Below are positions 11,931 to 20,562 of a stretch of DNA of 64,000 nucleotides, piece by piece. The position numbers and the translations under genes were made by a program. A model generated the notes under the pieces. That model saw nothing but the letters and a program-made list of their open reading frames with translations, ran no database searches and was not told where the DNA came from. This stretch comes from Rhizobium esperanzae. Its GTDB lineage: Bacteria > Pseudomonadota > Alphaproteobacteria > Rhizobiales > Rhizobiaceae. Location of the stretch: contig NZ_JACIFY010000017.1 of NCBI RefSeq assembly GCF_014197615.1, forward strand, positions 1-64,000. The letters run 5' to 3'. Numbering within the stretch: position 1 is the stretch's first letter; the number at the start of each line of letters is the position of its first letter.

Positions 11931-13562
11931 ATGAACAAGTCCGTACCCACCACGCCCTATCTGGACCAGAAACCCGGCACGTCGGGACTGCGCAAGAAGG
12001 TTCCGGTCTTCCAGCAGCCGAATTATGCGGAGAATTTCATCCAGTCGATCTTCGATTCGCTGGAAGGTTATCAGGGCAAGTGCCTCGTCATCGGCGGCGA
12101 CGGACGCTACTACAATCGCGAGGTTATCCAGAAGGCAATCAAGATGGCCGCCGCCAACGGCTTCGGCAAGGTCATGGTCGGCAAGGGCGGTATCCTGTCG
12201 ACGCCGGCCGCCTCGCACATCATCCGCAAATACAAGGCCTTCGGCGGCATCATCCTGTCGGCCAGCCACAATCCCGGCGGCCCCACCGAAGATTTCGGCA
12301 TCAAATACAACATCAACAATGGCGGCCCGGCCCCGGAGAAGATCACCGACGCGATCTATGCGCGCTCGAAGACGATCGACAGCTACAAGATCGCCGATTT
12401 CGCCGACGTCAATCTCGACCGCATCGGCAAGGACGAGCTTCCCGGCGGCATGATCCTCTCGGTCATCGACCCGGTCGAGGACTATGCCGCCCTGATGGAG
12501 GAACTGTTCGATTTCGGCGCCATCCGCAATCTGATCAGCCTCGGCTTCCGCATCGCTTTCGACGGGATGAGCGCCGTCACCGGTCCCTATGCCAAGGAAA
12601 TCTTCGAAAATCGTCTCGGCGCTCCCTTGGGCTCGGTTCGCAACTTCATGCCGCTGCCGGACTTCGGCGGCCATCATCCCGATCCGAACCCGGTTCACTG
12701 CAAGGAACTCTTCGATGAGATGATGAGTGACGACGCACCCGATTTCGGCGCCGCTTCCGACGGCGACGGCGACCGCAACCTGATTATCGGCCGCGACATC
12801 TTCGTCACCCCCTCCGACAGCCTTGCGATTCTCGCCGCCAACGCCAATCTCGCGCCCGGCTATTCCGGCGGCCTGGCCGGTATCGCCCGTTCGATGCCGA
12901 CATCGGGGGCTGCCGACCGCGTTGCGGAAAAGCGCGGCATCGGCATGTACGAGACGCCGACCGGCTGGAAGTTCTTCGGCAACCTGCTCGACGCCGGCAT
13001 GGCGACGATCTGCGGCGAAGAAAGCTCCGGCACCGGCTCCAGCCACGTCCGCGAAAAGGATGGTCTCTGGGCGGTACTGCTGTGGCTGAACATTCTTGCC
13101 GTGCGCGGCGAGAGCGTCGTCGATATCGTCACCCAGCACTGGCAGACCTATGGCCGCAACTATTATTCGCGCCACGATTACGAAGGCCTCGATACCGATG
13201 CGGCGAACGGCCTGGTGGACAATCTTCGCAGCCAGCTTTCCAGCCTGCCCGGCAAGAGCTTCGGCAGCCTGAAGGTCGAAAAGGCCGACGACTTCGCTTA
13301 TCACGATCCGATCGACAAATCGGTGAGCGAGCATCAGGGCATCCGCATCCTCTTCGAAGGCGGCTCCCGCGTCGTCTTCCGCCTGTCCGGTACCGGCACG
13401 TCTGGCGCAACCTTGCGCGTCTATATCGAACGCTACGAGCCGGACTCGACTCGCCACAACATCGAAACGCAGGAAGCGCTCGCCGATCTGATCGCGGCCG
13501 CCGAAAGCATTGCCAGCATTCGGGAACGCACGGGACGCGATACGCCAACCGTGATCACCTGA
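11931..13562 (+). CDS. pgm: Phosphoglucomutase (alpha-D-glucose phosphate-specific)
   Basis: 543 residues. It interconverts glucose-1-phosphate and glucose-6-phosphate, linking glycogen, glucan and exopolysaccharide precursors to central metabolism. The active-site phosphoserine is S112 in SASHNPGGPTEDFG. The metal-binding loop is DGDGDRN, the sugar-binding loop is GEESSGTGS, and the phosphate-binding C-terminal region is FRLSGTGTSGATLR. It lies six bases after glgA. In Agrobacterium the equivalent gene closes the glg operon and is needed for cyclic glucan and EPS synthesis as well. Confidence 0.97.
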   Translation: MNKSVPTTPYLDQKPGTSGLRKKVPVFQQPNYAENFIQSIFDSLEGYQGKCLVIGGDGRYYNREVIQKAIKMAAANGFGKVMVGKGGILSTPAASHIIRKYKAFGGIILSASHNPGGPTEDFGIKYNINNGGPAPEKITDAIYARSKTIDSYKIADFADVNLDRIGKDELPGGMILSVIDPVEDYAALMEELFDFGAIRNLISLGFRIAFDGMSAVTGPYAKEIFENRLGAPLGSVRNFMPLPDFGGHHPDPNPVHCKELFDEMMSDDAPDFGAASDGDGDRNLIIGRDIFVTPSDSLAILAANANLAPGYSGGLAGIARSMPTSGAADRVAEKRGIGMYETPTGWKFFGNLLDAGMATICGEESSGTGSSHVREKDGLWAVLLWLNILAVRGESVVDIVTQHWQTYGRNYYSRHDYEGLDTDAANGLVDNLRSQLSSLPGKSFGSLKVEKADDFAYHDPIDKSVSEHQGIRILFEGGSRVVFRLSGTGTSGATLRVYIERYEPDSTRHNIETQEALADLIAAAESIASIRERTGRDTPTVIT

Positions 13563-13574
13563 TCCGGGGGGACT

Positions 13575-15554
13575 ATGCGGGGAAAGAGTTCGGCGCAAGG
13601 CGGCGCGATCGTCTTCGAGACCGGCGTCGAATTTGCGGTGTGGTCGCATGATGCCGCACAGATCGAACTCTGCCTCTTCGATGATGACGGCGACAGGGAA
13701 TTCGCGCGCCTGCCGATGGCGCGCGATGGCGATCACACCCATCGTCTCTTCGTCGACGGACTGAAACAGGGGGCTCGCTACGGCTATCGCGCCGACGGGA
13801 TCTACGCGCCTGACAACGGCCTCTGGTTCGATCCCTCCAAACTACTGATCGACCCTTACGCCAAGGAGATCGACCGGCCGTTCCGCTACGATCCCCGCCT
13901 CGGCATCTATGGCGAGGACAGCCAGGATCTGACGCCGAAGGCGATCGTCACCACCGATAGCCCAGCCGCAATCGGCAAGCCGCTCTTCAAGCCGGGCGGC
14001 TTCATTTATGAAGTGGCGGTGCGACCCTTCACCATTCTCCATCCCGATGTGCCGGAGGCTGAGCGCGGCACGGTCGCAGCTCTTGCCCATCCCTCCGTCA
14101 TCGCGCATCTGAAGCGGATTGGTGTCGATGCCGTCGAACTGATGCCGATCACCGCCTGGATCGACGAACGCCATCTGCCACCGCTCGGCCTCACCAACGG
14201 CTGGGGCTACAATCCCGTCGCCTTCATGGCGCTCGATCCGCGGATCGTTCCGGGCGGCATAAGGGAATTGCGCGAGACGGTCGCAGCCCTCCATGCCGAA
14301 GGCATCGCCGTCATCCTCGACCTCGTCTTCAACCATACCGGCGAGAGCGACCGTTACGGGACGACGCTGTCGCTGCGCGGCCTCGACAACCTGCATTATT
14401 ACCGCCACGCCCAGAATGGGCCGGGCGAACTGGTCAACGACACCGGCACCGGCAATACGCTCGCCTGCGATCATCCTCAGGTCCGACGTCTCGTCATCGA
14501 CAGCCTGCGCCATTTCGTGCTGAACGCCGGCGTCGACGGTTTTCGCTTCGATCTCGCCGCGGTGCTCGGCCGCACCGCGACGGGCTTCGAGCTGGACGGC
14601 GGGACGCTTGCCGCGATCCTTTCCGACGATGTGCTTGCCGACCGGATCATGATCGCCGAACCTTGGGATATCGGCCCGGGCGGTTATCAACTCGGCAATT
14701 TCCCCAGCCCCTTCCTGGAATGGAACGACCGGGTTCGCGACGATCTCCGTTGCTACTGGCGCGGCGACGACTGGAAGACCGGTTCGCTCGCAACGGCACT
14801 TGCCGGCTCCTCCGACATCTTCTCCCGCAGCGGGGGCAGCGAGACGCGCAGCGTCAATTTCCTTGCCGCCCATGACGGCTTCACGCTGACCGATCTCGTC
14901 TCCTACGCCGGCAAGCACAATGACGCCAATGGCGAGCACAATCGTGACGGCCACAACGAAAACCATTCCTGGAACAACGGCGTCGAGGGGGAAACAGTCT
15001 ATCCCTCGATCCGCAAGCGCCGCCGGGACGATGTGATGGCGCTGATATCGACGCTCTTTGCCACCCGCGGCAGCATCATGCTGACGGCAGGCGACGAGGG
15101 CGGCCGCAGCCAGCGCGGCAACAACAACGCCTATTGCCAGGACAACGAAATCACCTGGCTGGATTGGAAGGCATTGGACGAGGATCTCGTCGCCCATACC
15201 GCCTTCGTCGCAGGACTGCGCCGTCGCTTCACGGTCTTTTCCGAAACGGGTTTCCTGTCCGGCAACGGCGATGTCGAATGGATCTCGCTTTCGGGTGAAC
15301 CGATGACCGTTGCCGAATGGGAGACGCCGGCGTTTTCCACCCTCGGCATGCTGCTTGCGACGGGTGACCGCTCGCTGCGCGGCAGGCAAACCCGGCTTGC
15401 CGTGCTCTTCAATCGCTCGGAAAGCCGCCAACTCTTCACGCTGCCTTGCGAGGGCGAGCCGAGCTGGCGCCAACTGACGCCGGAGGGGACGAAAAAAGCC
15501 GGCGCCTGCGTAACCGTCGAGCCACGCTCCGTCGCCTTTTTTGCGGAAAAATGA
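13575..15554 (+). CDS. glgX: Glycogen debranching enzyme
   Basis: 659 residues. It hydrolyses alpha-1,6 branches of phosphorylase-limit glycogen. An N-terminal CBM48 domain (about 10-100) precedes a GH13 barrel with D326 in GFRFDLAAVLG, E362 in MIAEPWDIGPGGYQ, and the NFLAAHDGFTLTDL motif supplying the third acid and histidine. The isoamylase/GlgX signature TAGDEGGRSQRGNNNAYCQD is present. It follows pgm by twelve bases and completes both arms of glycogen turnover in one transcript. Confidence 0.97.
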   Translation: MRGKSSAQGGAIVFETGVEFAVWSHDAAQIELCLFDDDGDREFARLPMARDGDHTHRLFVDGLKQGARYGYRADGIYAPDNGLWFDPSKLLIDPYAKEIDRPFRYDPRLGIYGEDSQDLTPKAIVTTDSPAAIGKPLFKPGGFIYEVAVRPFTILHPDVPEAERGTVAALAHPSVIAHLKRIGVDAVELMPITAWIDERHLPPLGLTNGWGYNPVAFMALDPRIVPGGIRELRETVAALHAEGIAVILDLVFNHTGESDRYGTTLSLRGLDNLHYYRHAQNGPGELVNDTGTGNTLACDHPQVRRLVIDSLRHFVLNAGVDGFRFDLAAVLGRTATGFELDGGTLAAILSDDVLADRIMIAEPWDIGPGGYQLGNFPSPFLEWNDRVRDDLRCYWRGDDWKTGSLATALAGSSDIFSRSGGSETRSVNFLAAHDGFTLTDLVSYAGKHNDANGEHNRDGHNENHSWNNGVEGETVYPSIRKRRRDDVMALISTLFATRGSIMLTAGDEGGRSQRGNNNAYCQDNEITWLDWKALDEDLVAHTAFVAGLRRRFTVFSETGFLSGNGDVEWISLSGEPMTVAEWETPAFSTLGMLLATGDRSLRGRQTRLAVLFNRSESRQLFTLPCEGEPSWRQLTPEGTKKAGACVTVEPRSVAFFAEK

Positions 15555-15643
15555 CCGCCTCCCCTTCCTCACGCAAATCCTTGTCGCAATCGTCATAAAT
15601 GCACGATAAGGCTTTGGCCGGCGGCCTATTTCACGAGGAATTC

Positions 15644-16132
15644 ATGGTCACGGAAATTTCACTCTCCGACGTGCGGGGACTGATCGGCATGGAAACAGGC
15701 CTTTCGGACTGGATCACCGTCGACCAGACGATGATCGACGCTTTCGCAGCGGCGACCGACGACCATCAGTTCATTCATGTCGATCCCGAGCGCGCCGCGG
15801 TCGAGAGCCCCTTCGGCGGCACCATCGCCCATGGCTTCCTGACGCTGTCTCTGCTGTCGGCGATGAACTACAACTGCCTGCCGAGAGTGCGCGAGCAGAC
15901 CATGGGCATCAATTACGGCTTCGATCGTGTCCGCTTCATGACGCCGGTGAAGAGCGGCGCCCGGGTGCGCGGCCGTTTCCTGCTCTCCGATGCCCGCTTC
16001 CGCGGCGGTGGCATGCTGATGACCACCTATGACGTGACGATCGAGATCGAAAACGAGAAGAAGCCGGCGCTGACGGCAAAATGGATCACCATTATCCAGT
16101 TCGACCCGAAGGATCGTCCCGAGGACGTTTGA
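15644..16132 (+). CDS. MaoC/NodN-like hotdog dehydratase
   Basis: 162 residues from the ATG at 15644, chosen for GAGGAA seven bases upstream; a longer frame from 15599 has no good site. MaoC-like (R)-specific enoyl-CoA hydratase fold with the catalytic hydratase-2 motif: FAAATDDHQFIHVDPERA contains the Asp/His pair, and FGGTIAHGFLTLSLL follows. Single-domain proteins of this size include rhizobial NodN. The likely reaction is hydration of a short enoyl-CoA, but NodN-type members have no proven substrate. It could be a late gene of the glg transcript but is probably independent. Confidence 0.8.
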   Translation: MVTEISLSDVRGLIGMETGLSDWITVDQTMIDAFAAATDDHQFIHVDPERAAVESPFGGTIAHGFLTLSLLSAMNYNCLPRVREQTMGINYGFDRVRFMTPVKSGARVRGRFLLSDARFRGGGMLMTTYDVTIEIENEKKPALTAKWITIIQFDPKDRPEDV

Positions 16133-16150
16133 GCAGAACGGTGCTTGGGT

Positions 16151-16549
16151 TCAGATAGCCGATTTGCAGACGGCCTCGAGTGCGTGCCCGTCCGGATCCA
16201 TCACGAACGCCGCATAATAATGTTCGCCATAGTGGGGGCGTAAGCCCGGACCACCGTTGTCATCGCCGCCATGGGCGATTGCCGCCGCGTGAAATCGATC
16301 GACCGCCTGGCGGTTCGGCGCGGCAAAAGCCAGATGGAAACCCGGGCCGGCCGGCCGCTGGCCGTCCGGCCGATGTTTGATCGCCAGCTTGTCCCCGCCG
16401 CCGGCAAGGCCGTAGCCGACTGCCTGTCCCGTCTGCCCCGGCCTGATGTCCTCCCAGACCCTGACATAACCGAGGGCACCAAGAGCGGCATCGTAAAATG
16501 CCGCCGACCGCTCGATATCGGAAACGCCGAGGGAAGCATGGTGCAGCAT
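16151..16549 (-). CDS. VOC (glyoxalase/bleomycin-resistance) family protein
   Basis: 132 residues, a single vicinal-oxygen-chelate module. It opens MLHHASLGVSDIERSAAFYDAALGALG and closes YYAAFVMDPDGHALEAVCK, giving a metal-ligand histidine near the start and a glutamate near the end. The substrate cannot be told from sequence. It lies 34 bases downstream of soxG on the same strand and may be read through from the sarcosine oxidase operon. Its ribosome site (GGAAAGG) falls inside a repeat-like 17-mer, described separately. Confidence 0.8.
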   Translation of the reverse strand: MLHHASLGVSDIERSAAFYDAALGALGYVRVWEDIRPGQTGQAVGYGLAGGGDKLAIKHRPDGQRPAGPGFHLAFAAPNRQAVDRFHAAAIAHGGDDNGGPGLRPHYGEHYYAAFVMDPDGHALEAVCKSAI

Positions 16550-16552
16550 TTC

Positions 16553-16569
16553 GAGCCTTTCCGGGTTAG
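16553..16569. repeat. 17-bp copy of the end of the 34463-34819 repeat element
   Basis: The sequence gagcctttccgggttag is identical to bases 34466-34482, the left terminal repeat of the large hairpin element. It lies in the 34-bp soxG-VOC gap and its complement supplies the Shine-Dalgarno of the VOC gene. It may be an old fragment of the same repeat family or chance. Confidence 0.45.
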
Positions 16570-16583
16570 CTATCCCTCAAGCC

Positions 16584-17132
16584 TCAATGCCCGGCGTCGT
16601 CAGCCGCCTCGTTCAGCAGCCCGAAGACGAAATCCGAAAACGACCGCCAGCACTCCACCCGGAACGTCTCTTCATCCGTGCGGAGAAGCACGATTTCCGC
16701 CTTGCCGAAGATCGTGCGCGATGCAGCCCCGACCGGGAAGGAAGAAAGCGACAGATCCTGCGGGCAGCCGGCGGAAATCGTCGTCTCCGCGCCCGGTCCC
16801 GAGACGATGATGGCGACATTGCGGTGGGAAACGTCGGTCGCCGAGTGCACGGCGCCGACACCGGAAAGAACGGCCATCAGATCCGCGCCGGCCTCGTCGA
16901 TGACAAGCCATTCGTCCGGTCCGATCCAGAGCACCGATCGCGCACCGGCCCGGCTGGATGTCTTCGGGGCGGTCGGCACGGACAGACCGAGAGCGGCGGA
17001 CAGCGCTGCCAGCGATTCCGCCGGCGCGCGCAGCGCTACCCTGCTTGCGACCGGTGCGATCGTCAGGCGTACCGTTGCGGAGCCGCCGAGACGGCCGGCA
17101 AGCACCGGCTTGCGAATTGCGACGTCAGCCAT
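16584..17132 (-). CDS. soxG: Sarcosine oxidase gamma subunit
   Basis: 182 residues from the ATG at 17132, which overlaps the soxA stop by eight bases; an upstream in-frame start at 17156 overlaps more and is less likely. SoxG is the small GcvT-like subunit that sits on the alpha subunit near the folate-binding region of heterotetrameric sarcosine oxidase. Features such as WIGPDEWLVIDEAGADL and the ATDVSHRNVAIIVSGPGA stretch are typical of the family. It is the last sox gene in the order B-D-A-G. Confidence 0.9.
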   Translation of the reverse strand: MADVAIRKPVLAGRLGGSATVRLTIAPVASRVALRAPAESLAALSAALGLSVPTAPKTSSRAGARSVLWIGPDEWLVIDEAGADLMAVLSGVGAVHSATDVSHRNVAIIVSGPGAETTISAGCPQDLSLSSFPVGAASRTIFGKAEIVLLRTDEETFRVECWRSFSDFVFGLLNEAADDAGH

Positions 17133-20118
17133 GGATGCGGCCCCCTTCCTTGTCAAAGAATACCAGATCCGTCACTTCGACGGCGATCGTCCGGTCCGGC
17201 ATCGGCACATAAAGCGTCTCGCCCATCCGCGCCCGGCCGCCGGCGACCAGGGCGAAGGCGATCGACCTGCCGCAGTTTTCCGACCAATAGGCCGATGTGA
17301 CGTGGCCGAGCATGGTCATCGGCTTCGGCTCGTTCGGGTTCGCAACGACCTGCGCGCCTTCTTCGAGCACCTGTTTCGGATCCTTGGTGGCGAGGCCGAC
17401 AAGCTGCTTGCGCCCGTCCTTGACGAGATCAGGCCGCTTCAGCCCGCGGATGCCGACGAAATCCTTCTTCTTCTTCGAGACCGCCCAGGAAAGTCCGGCG
17501 TCATCGGGGGTCACGGTCCCATCGGTATCCTGTCCGACGATGATGTAACCTTTCTCGGCGCGAAGAACGTGCATCGTCTCCGTGCCGTAAACGCAGGCGC
17601 CTAGCGGCTCGGCATTGGCCCAGATCGCTTCAAGCACCGACTGGCCGTAATCGGCCGGCACGTTGATTTCGAAGCCGATTTCGCCGGTGAAGGAGACGCG
17701 GAAGAGCCGCGCCGGCACGCCGCAGACCGTGCACTCGGCAACGCTCATATGCGGGAAGGCCTCGTTCGAAAGGTCGAGCCCCTCGACGAGAGGCTCGACG
17801 ATCGCGCGCGCCTTCGGCCCTTGCACCGCGATCACTGCCCACTGTTCGGTAACGGAGGTCAGCCACACCTTCATGTGCGGGAATTCGGTCTGCAGATAAT
17901 CTTCCATATGATGCAGCACGCGCGGCGCACCGCCGGTCGTGGTCGTCACATGGAAACGATCGTCCGCCAGTCGCCCGACGACGCCGTCGTCGTAAACGAA
18001 GCCGTCCTCGCGGGTCATGATGCCGTAGCGAGCCTTGCCGGGCTTCAGCGTGTCCCAGGCATTGGTATAGATCAGGTTGAGGAATTCAGCCGCATCCGGC
18101 CCCACCACCTCGATCTTGCCGAGCGTCGAGGCGTCGAAGATGCCTGCCGACTCGCGTGCCGTCCGGCATTCGCGGGCAACCGCCTGATGCATGTTCTCGC
18201 CCGCGCGCGGATAGAACCAGGCGCGCTTCCAGTTGCCGACGTCTTCGAAGACCGCGCCGTGCGCTTCTTCCCAGGCGTGCAGCGGCGTCTTGCGCGTCGG
18301 ATCGAACAGCTCGCCGCGCGAGTGGCCGATCAGCGTGCCGTAGGTAACGGGCGTATAGGGCGCCCGGAAGGTGGTCAGACCGACCTGCGGGATTTCCTTG
18401 CCGAGCATTTCGGCGGCAATCGCCAGGCCGTGCATATTGGAGAGCTTGCCCTGGTCCGAGGCCATGCCGTTGGTCGTGAAGCGCTTGATATGCTCGATCG
18501 AATGCATACCCTCGCGCACAGCGAGACGGATATCCTTGGCACAGACGTCGTGCTGGAAATCGATGAAGGCCTTGGCGTTGGTCTTCGGGCCTGCACCTTC
18601 GGCAGCGCCGATCATGCCGCCCGTCCACTCATAGGCCTGCTCGGCCGAAATCGCGATCTTCTCGCCGCCGCTCTTGCCGGTGGCCTGTGCCATCAGCTCG
18701 CCGGCGGCAAGCGATTCCTCGATCGTCCGCTGCAGGTCGTCGGTGCCGTTGCAGGCGCCGACCGAAAGGCAGTCCTGCGCATAGTTGCCGGGCAGGAAAC
18801 GCTGGCTTTCGGCATCGAAGGCCACCTTGCCGCGCGACTGCGAGAACAGATGCACGGACGGCGTCCAGCCGGCCGAAACCAGCAGCGCGTCGACCGCAAT
18901 CTTGCGCGGCGAACCGCCGCCGTTACGCGCCACCGTCATCGACGAGATGCGCAGCCGCCCCGCCGTGTTGACGACGGATTGCCCTGTGAGAACATCGATG
19001 CCGAGCGCGCGTGCCTCTTCCAGCACCGCTGCTCCCGGCGCCTGCCTGGTATCGACGATGGCAGCGATCGAAACACCTGCCCGTTTCAGATCGAACGCCG
19101 CCTCATAGGCGGAGTCATGCGCCGTGTAGACGCCGACATTGCTCCCCACGGCAACGCCGTAATGATTGAGATACATCCGTCCCGCCGAAGCCAGCATGAT
19201 GCCGGGCCGGTCGTTGTTCGGAAATACCATATGCCGCTCGATCGCGCCGTTGGCGAGGATCACCCGCTTGGCCCGGACCTGCCACAGCCGCTCGCGCGGC
19301 AGATCGCTCGACGGTTTGGCGATATGATCGGTGACGCGCTCGGCGAGACCGATGAAATTGTGGTTGTAGTAACCGAAGGCGGTGGTGCGGGTGAGCACCT
19401 CGACATTGTCCATCGCCTTCAGCTGCGCCACGGTCTTCTGCGCCCAGGCATAACCGTTCTGGCCGTCGATCGTGACGCCGGCATCGTAGCGCAGGGCACC
19501 GCCGGCTTCCGCCTGCTCGTCGCAGAGGATCACCTTCGCGCCGGTCTGGGCTGCGGCCAGTGCCGCTGAAAGCCCGGCAACGCCGGCGCCGACCACCAGC
19601 ACGTCGCAATGAGCGTAGCGGCTGGCATAATGATCCGGATCCTCCTCAGTCGGCGCGACACCGAGACCGGCGGCACGACGGATGAGCGGTTCGTAGATGG
19701 TTTTCCAGGCGGCGCGCGGCCACATGAAGGTCTTGTAGTAGAAGCCGGCAGCGAAGAACGGCGACATCAGATTGTTGACCGCGCCGATATCGTAGGCCAG
19801 CGACGGCCAGCGATTCTGCGAGCTGACGATCATGCCGTCGAAGACTTCCTGCACAGTAGCGCGCACGTTCGGCTGCTTGCGCGCCTTGTCGCGGGCGACG
19901 TCGATCAGTGCGTTCGGTTCCTCGGCGCCTGCCGACAGAATGCCGCGGGCCCGGTGATATTTGAACGAACGACCGACAAGGTGCACACCGTTGGCGATCA
20001 GCGCCGAAGCGACGGTGTCGCCTTCAAGCGCCGTATAGGTCTGGCCGTCGAAGCTGAAGCGCGCGGTCCTGGCCGGTGTCAGGCGCCCCTTGCCGACGAT
20101 ACGGTTCACGCCGCTCAT
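17125..20118 (-). CDS. soxA: Sarcosine oxidase alpha subunit
   Basis: 997 residues, the usual length. With B, D and G it oxidatively demethylates sarcosine to glycine, passing the methyl group to tetrahydrofolate. The N-terminus is a 2Fe-2S-like fold without cluster (FSFDGQTYTALEGDTVASALIANG). An NAD-binding Rossmann domain follows (VVGAGVAGLSAALAAAQTGA), and the C-terminal 400 residues are a GcvT/aminomethyltransferase folate domain (FTGEIGFEINVPADYG, HVLRAEKGYIIVGQDTDG). The start overlaps the soxD stop (ATGA) and the stop overlaps soxG, so D-A-G are translationally coupled. Confidence 0.97.
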   Translation of the reverse strand: MSGVNRIVGKGRLTPARTARFSFDGQTYTALEGDTVASALIANGVHLVGRSFKYHRARGILSAGAEEPNALIDVARDKARKQPNVRATVQEVFDGMIVSSQNRWPSLAYDIGAVNNLMSPFFAAGFYYKTFMWPRAAWKTIYEPLIRRAAGLGVAPTEEDPDHYASRYAHCDVLVVGAGVAGLSAALAAAQTGAKVILCDEQAEAGGALRYDAGVTIDGQNGYAWAQKTVAQLKAMDNVEVLTRTTAFGYYNHNFIGLAERVTDHIAKPSSDLPRERLWQVRAKRVILANGAIERHMVFPNNDRPGIMLASAGRMYLNHYGVAVGSNVGVYTAHDSAYEAAFDLKRAGVSIAAIVDTRQAPGAAVLEEARALGIDVLTGQSVVNTAGRLRISSMTVARNGGGSPRKIAVDALLVSAGWTPSVHLFSQSRGKVAFDAESQRFLPGNYAQDCLSVGACNGTDDLQRTIEESLAAGELMAQATGKSGGEKIAISAEQAYEWTGGMIGAAEGAGPKTNAKAFIDFQHDVCAKDIRLAVREGMHSIEHIKRFTTNGMASDQGKLSNMHGLAIAAEMLGKEIPQVGLTTFRAPYTPVTYGTLIGHSRGELFDPTRKTPLHAWEEAHGAVFEDVGNWKRAWFYPRAGENMHQAVARECRTARESAGIFDASTLGKIEVVGPDAAEFLNLIYTNAWDTLKPGKARYGIMTREDGFVYDDGVVGRLADDRFHVTTTTGGAPRVLHHMEDYLQTEFPHMKVWLTSVTEQWAVIAVQGPKARAIVEPLVEGLDLSNEAFPHMSVAECTVCGVPARLFRVSFTGEIGFEINVPADYGQSVLEAIWANAEPLGACVYGTETMHVLRAEKGYIIVGQDTDGTVTPDDAGLSWAVSKKKKDFVGIRGLKRPDLVKDGRKQLVGLATKDPKQVLEEGAQVVANPNEPKPMTMLGHVTSAYWSENCGRSIAFALVAGGRARMGETLYVPMPDRTIAVEVTDLVFFDKEGGRIHG

Positions 20119-20456
20119 TGCGCCTCTCCTTCCACGGCTTCATATGTCTCGACAGGCCCGTGCTGCTCGGCTTCCGCACCGATCCGCGGCTTCGGCTCAC
20201 CCGCCTTGTAGGTCATGATGAACTTGTCGCTCACCGTATCGCGCGCCGCGTTGAAGAAGCGCCCGCAGCCGTGAATATGCCGCCAGCGCTCGAAGATCAG
20301 ACCCTTCGGATTGTCGCGCAGAAAGAAATACTCTTCGAATTCCTCGTCCGAAACCGAGGCGATATCGGCGGGCCGCACGATATGCGCGTCACCGGCACCG
20401 CGGAATTCGAGCTCGGAGCGCTCTTCCTGACAATAGGGGCAATGGATCAGCAGCAT
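20115..20456 (-). CDS. soxD: Sarcosine oxidase delta subunit
   Basis: 113 residues. The zinc-binding small subunit of heterotetrameric sarcosine oxidase, with the knuckle CPYC at residues 6-9 and the second ligand pair in RHIHGCGRFFN. The motif YFFLRDNPKGLIFERWRH is diagnostic. It overlaps soxA by four bases. A repeat-like sequence of about 70 bases separates it from soxB. Confidence 0.95.
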   Translation of the reverse strand: MLLIHCPYCQEERSELEFRGAGDAHIVRPADIASVSDEEFEEYFFLRDNPKGLIFERWRHIHGCGRFFNAARDTVSDKFIMTYKAGEPKPRIGAEAEQHGPVETYEAVEGEAQ

Positions 20457-20470
20457 GTGGAATTTCCTTC

Positions 20471-20528
20471 TCCTCTCCTTCTTCCCAGCGGAGAGAAGGT
20501 GCCTGCAAGGCGGATGAGGGGGTGAGCG
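20471..20528. repeat. Intergenic repeat (rhizobial REP/mosaic-type) between soxB and soxD
   Basis: The run ctctccttcttcccagcgg, agagaaggtg, cctgcaaggcggatgagggg looks like the short GC-rich repeat (ctctcccc..gggagagggt..cggatgagggg) widespread between genes in Rhizobiales and other Proteobacteria. It forms an imperfect hairpin (ctctcc..ggagag). In an operon such elements often tune mRNA stability. Identification is from memory of the consensus. Confidence 0.5.
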
Positions 20529-20562
20529 ACGAAAGGAGCGAGCGTCCGGACAGCGTTCATCA

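Noticed and set aside
11898..13742. 614-residue open frame antisense to pgm
   Set aside because: Low-complexity D/V/A-rich translation with no domain; the sense frame has all phosphoglucomutase motifs.
17749..19569. 606-residue plus-strand frame antisense to soxA
   Set aside because: Shadow frame with R/H/D-rich translation; soxA is unambiguous.
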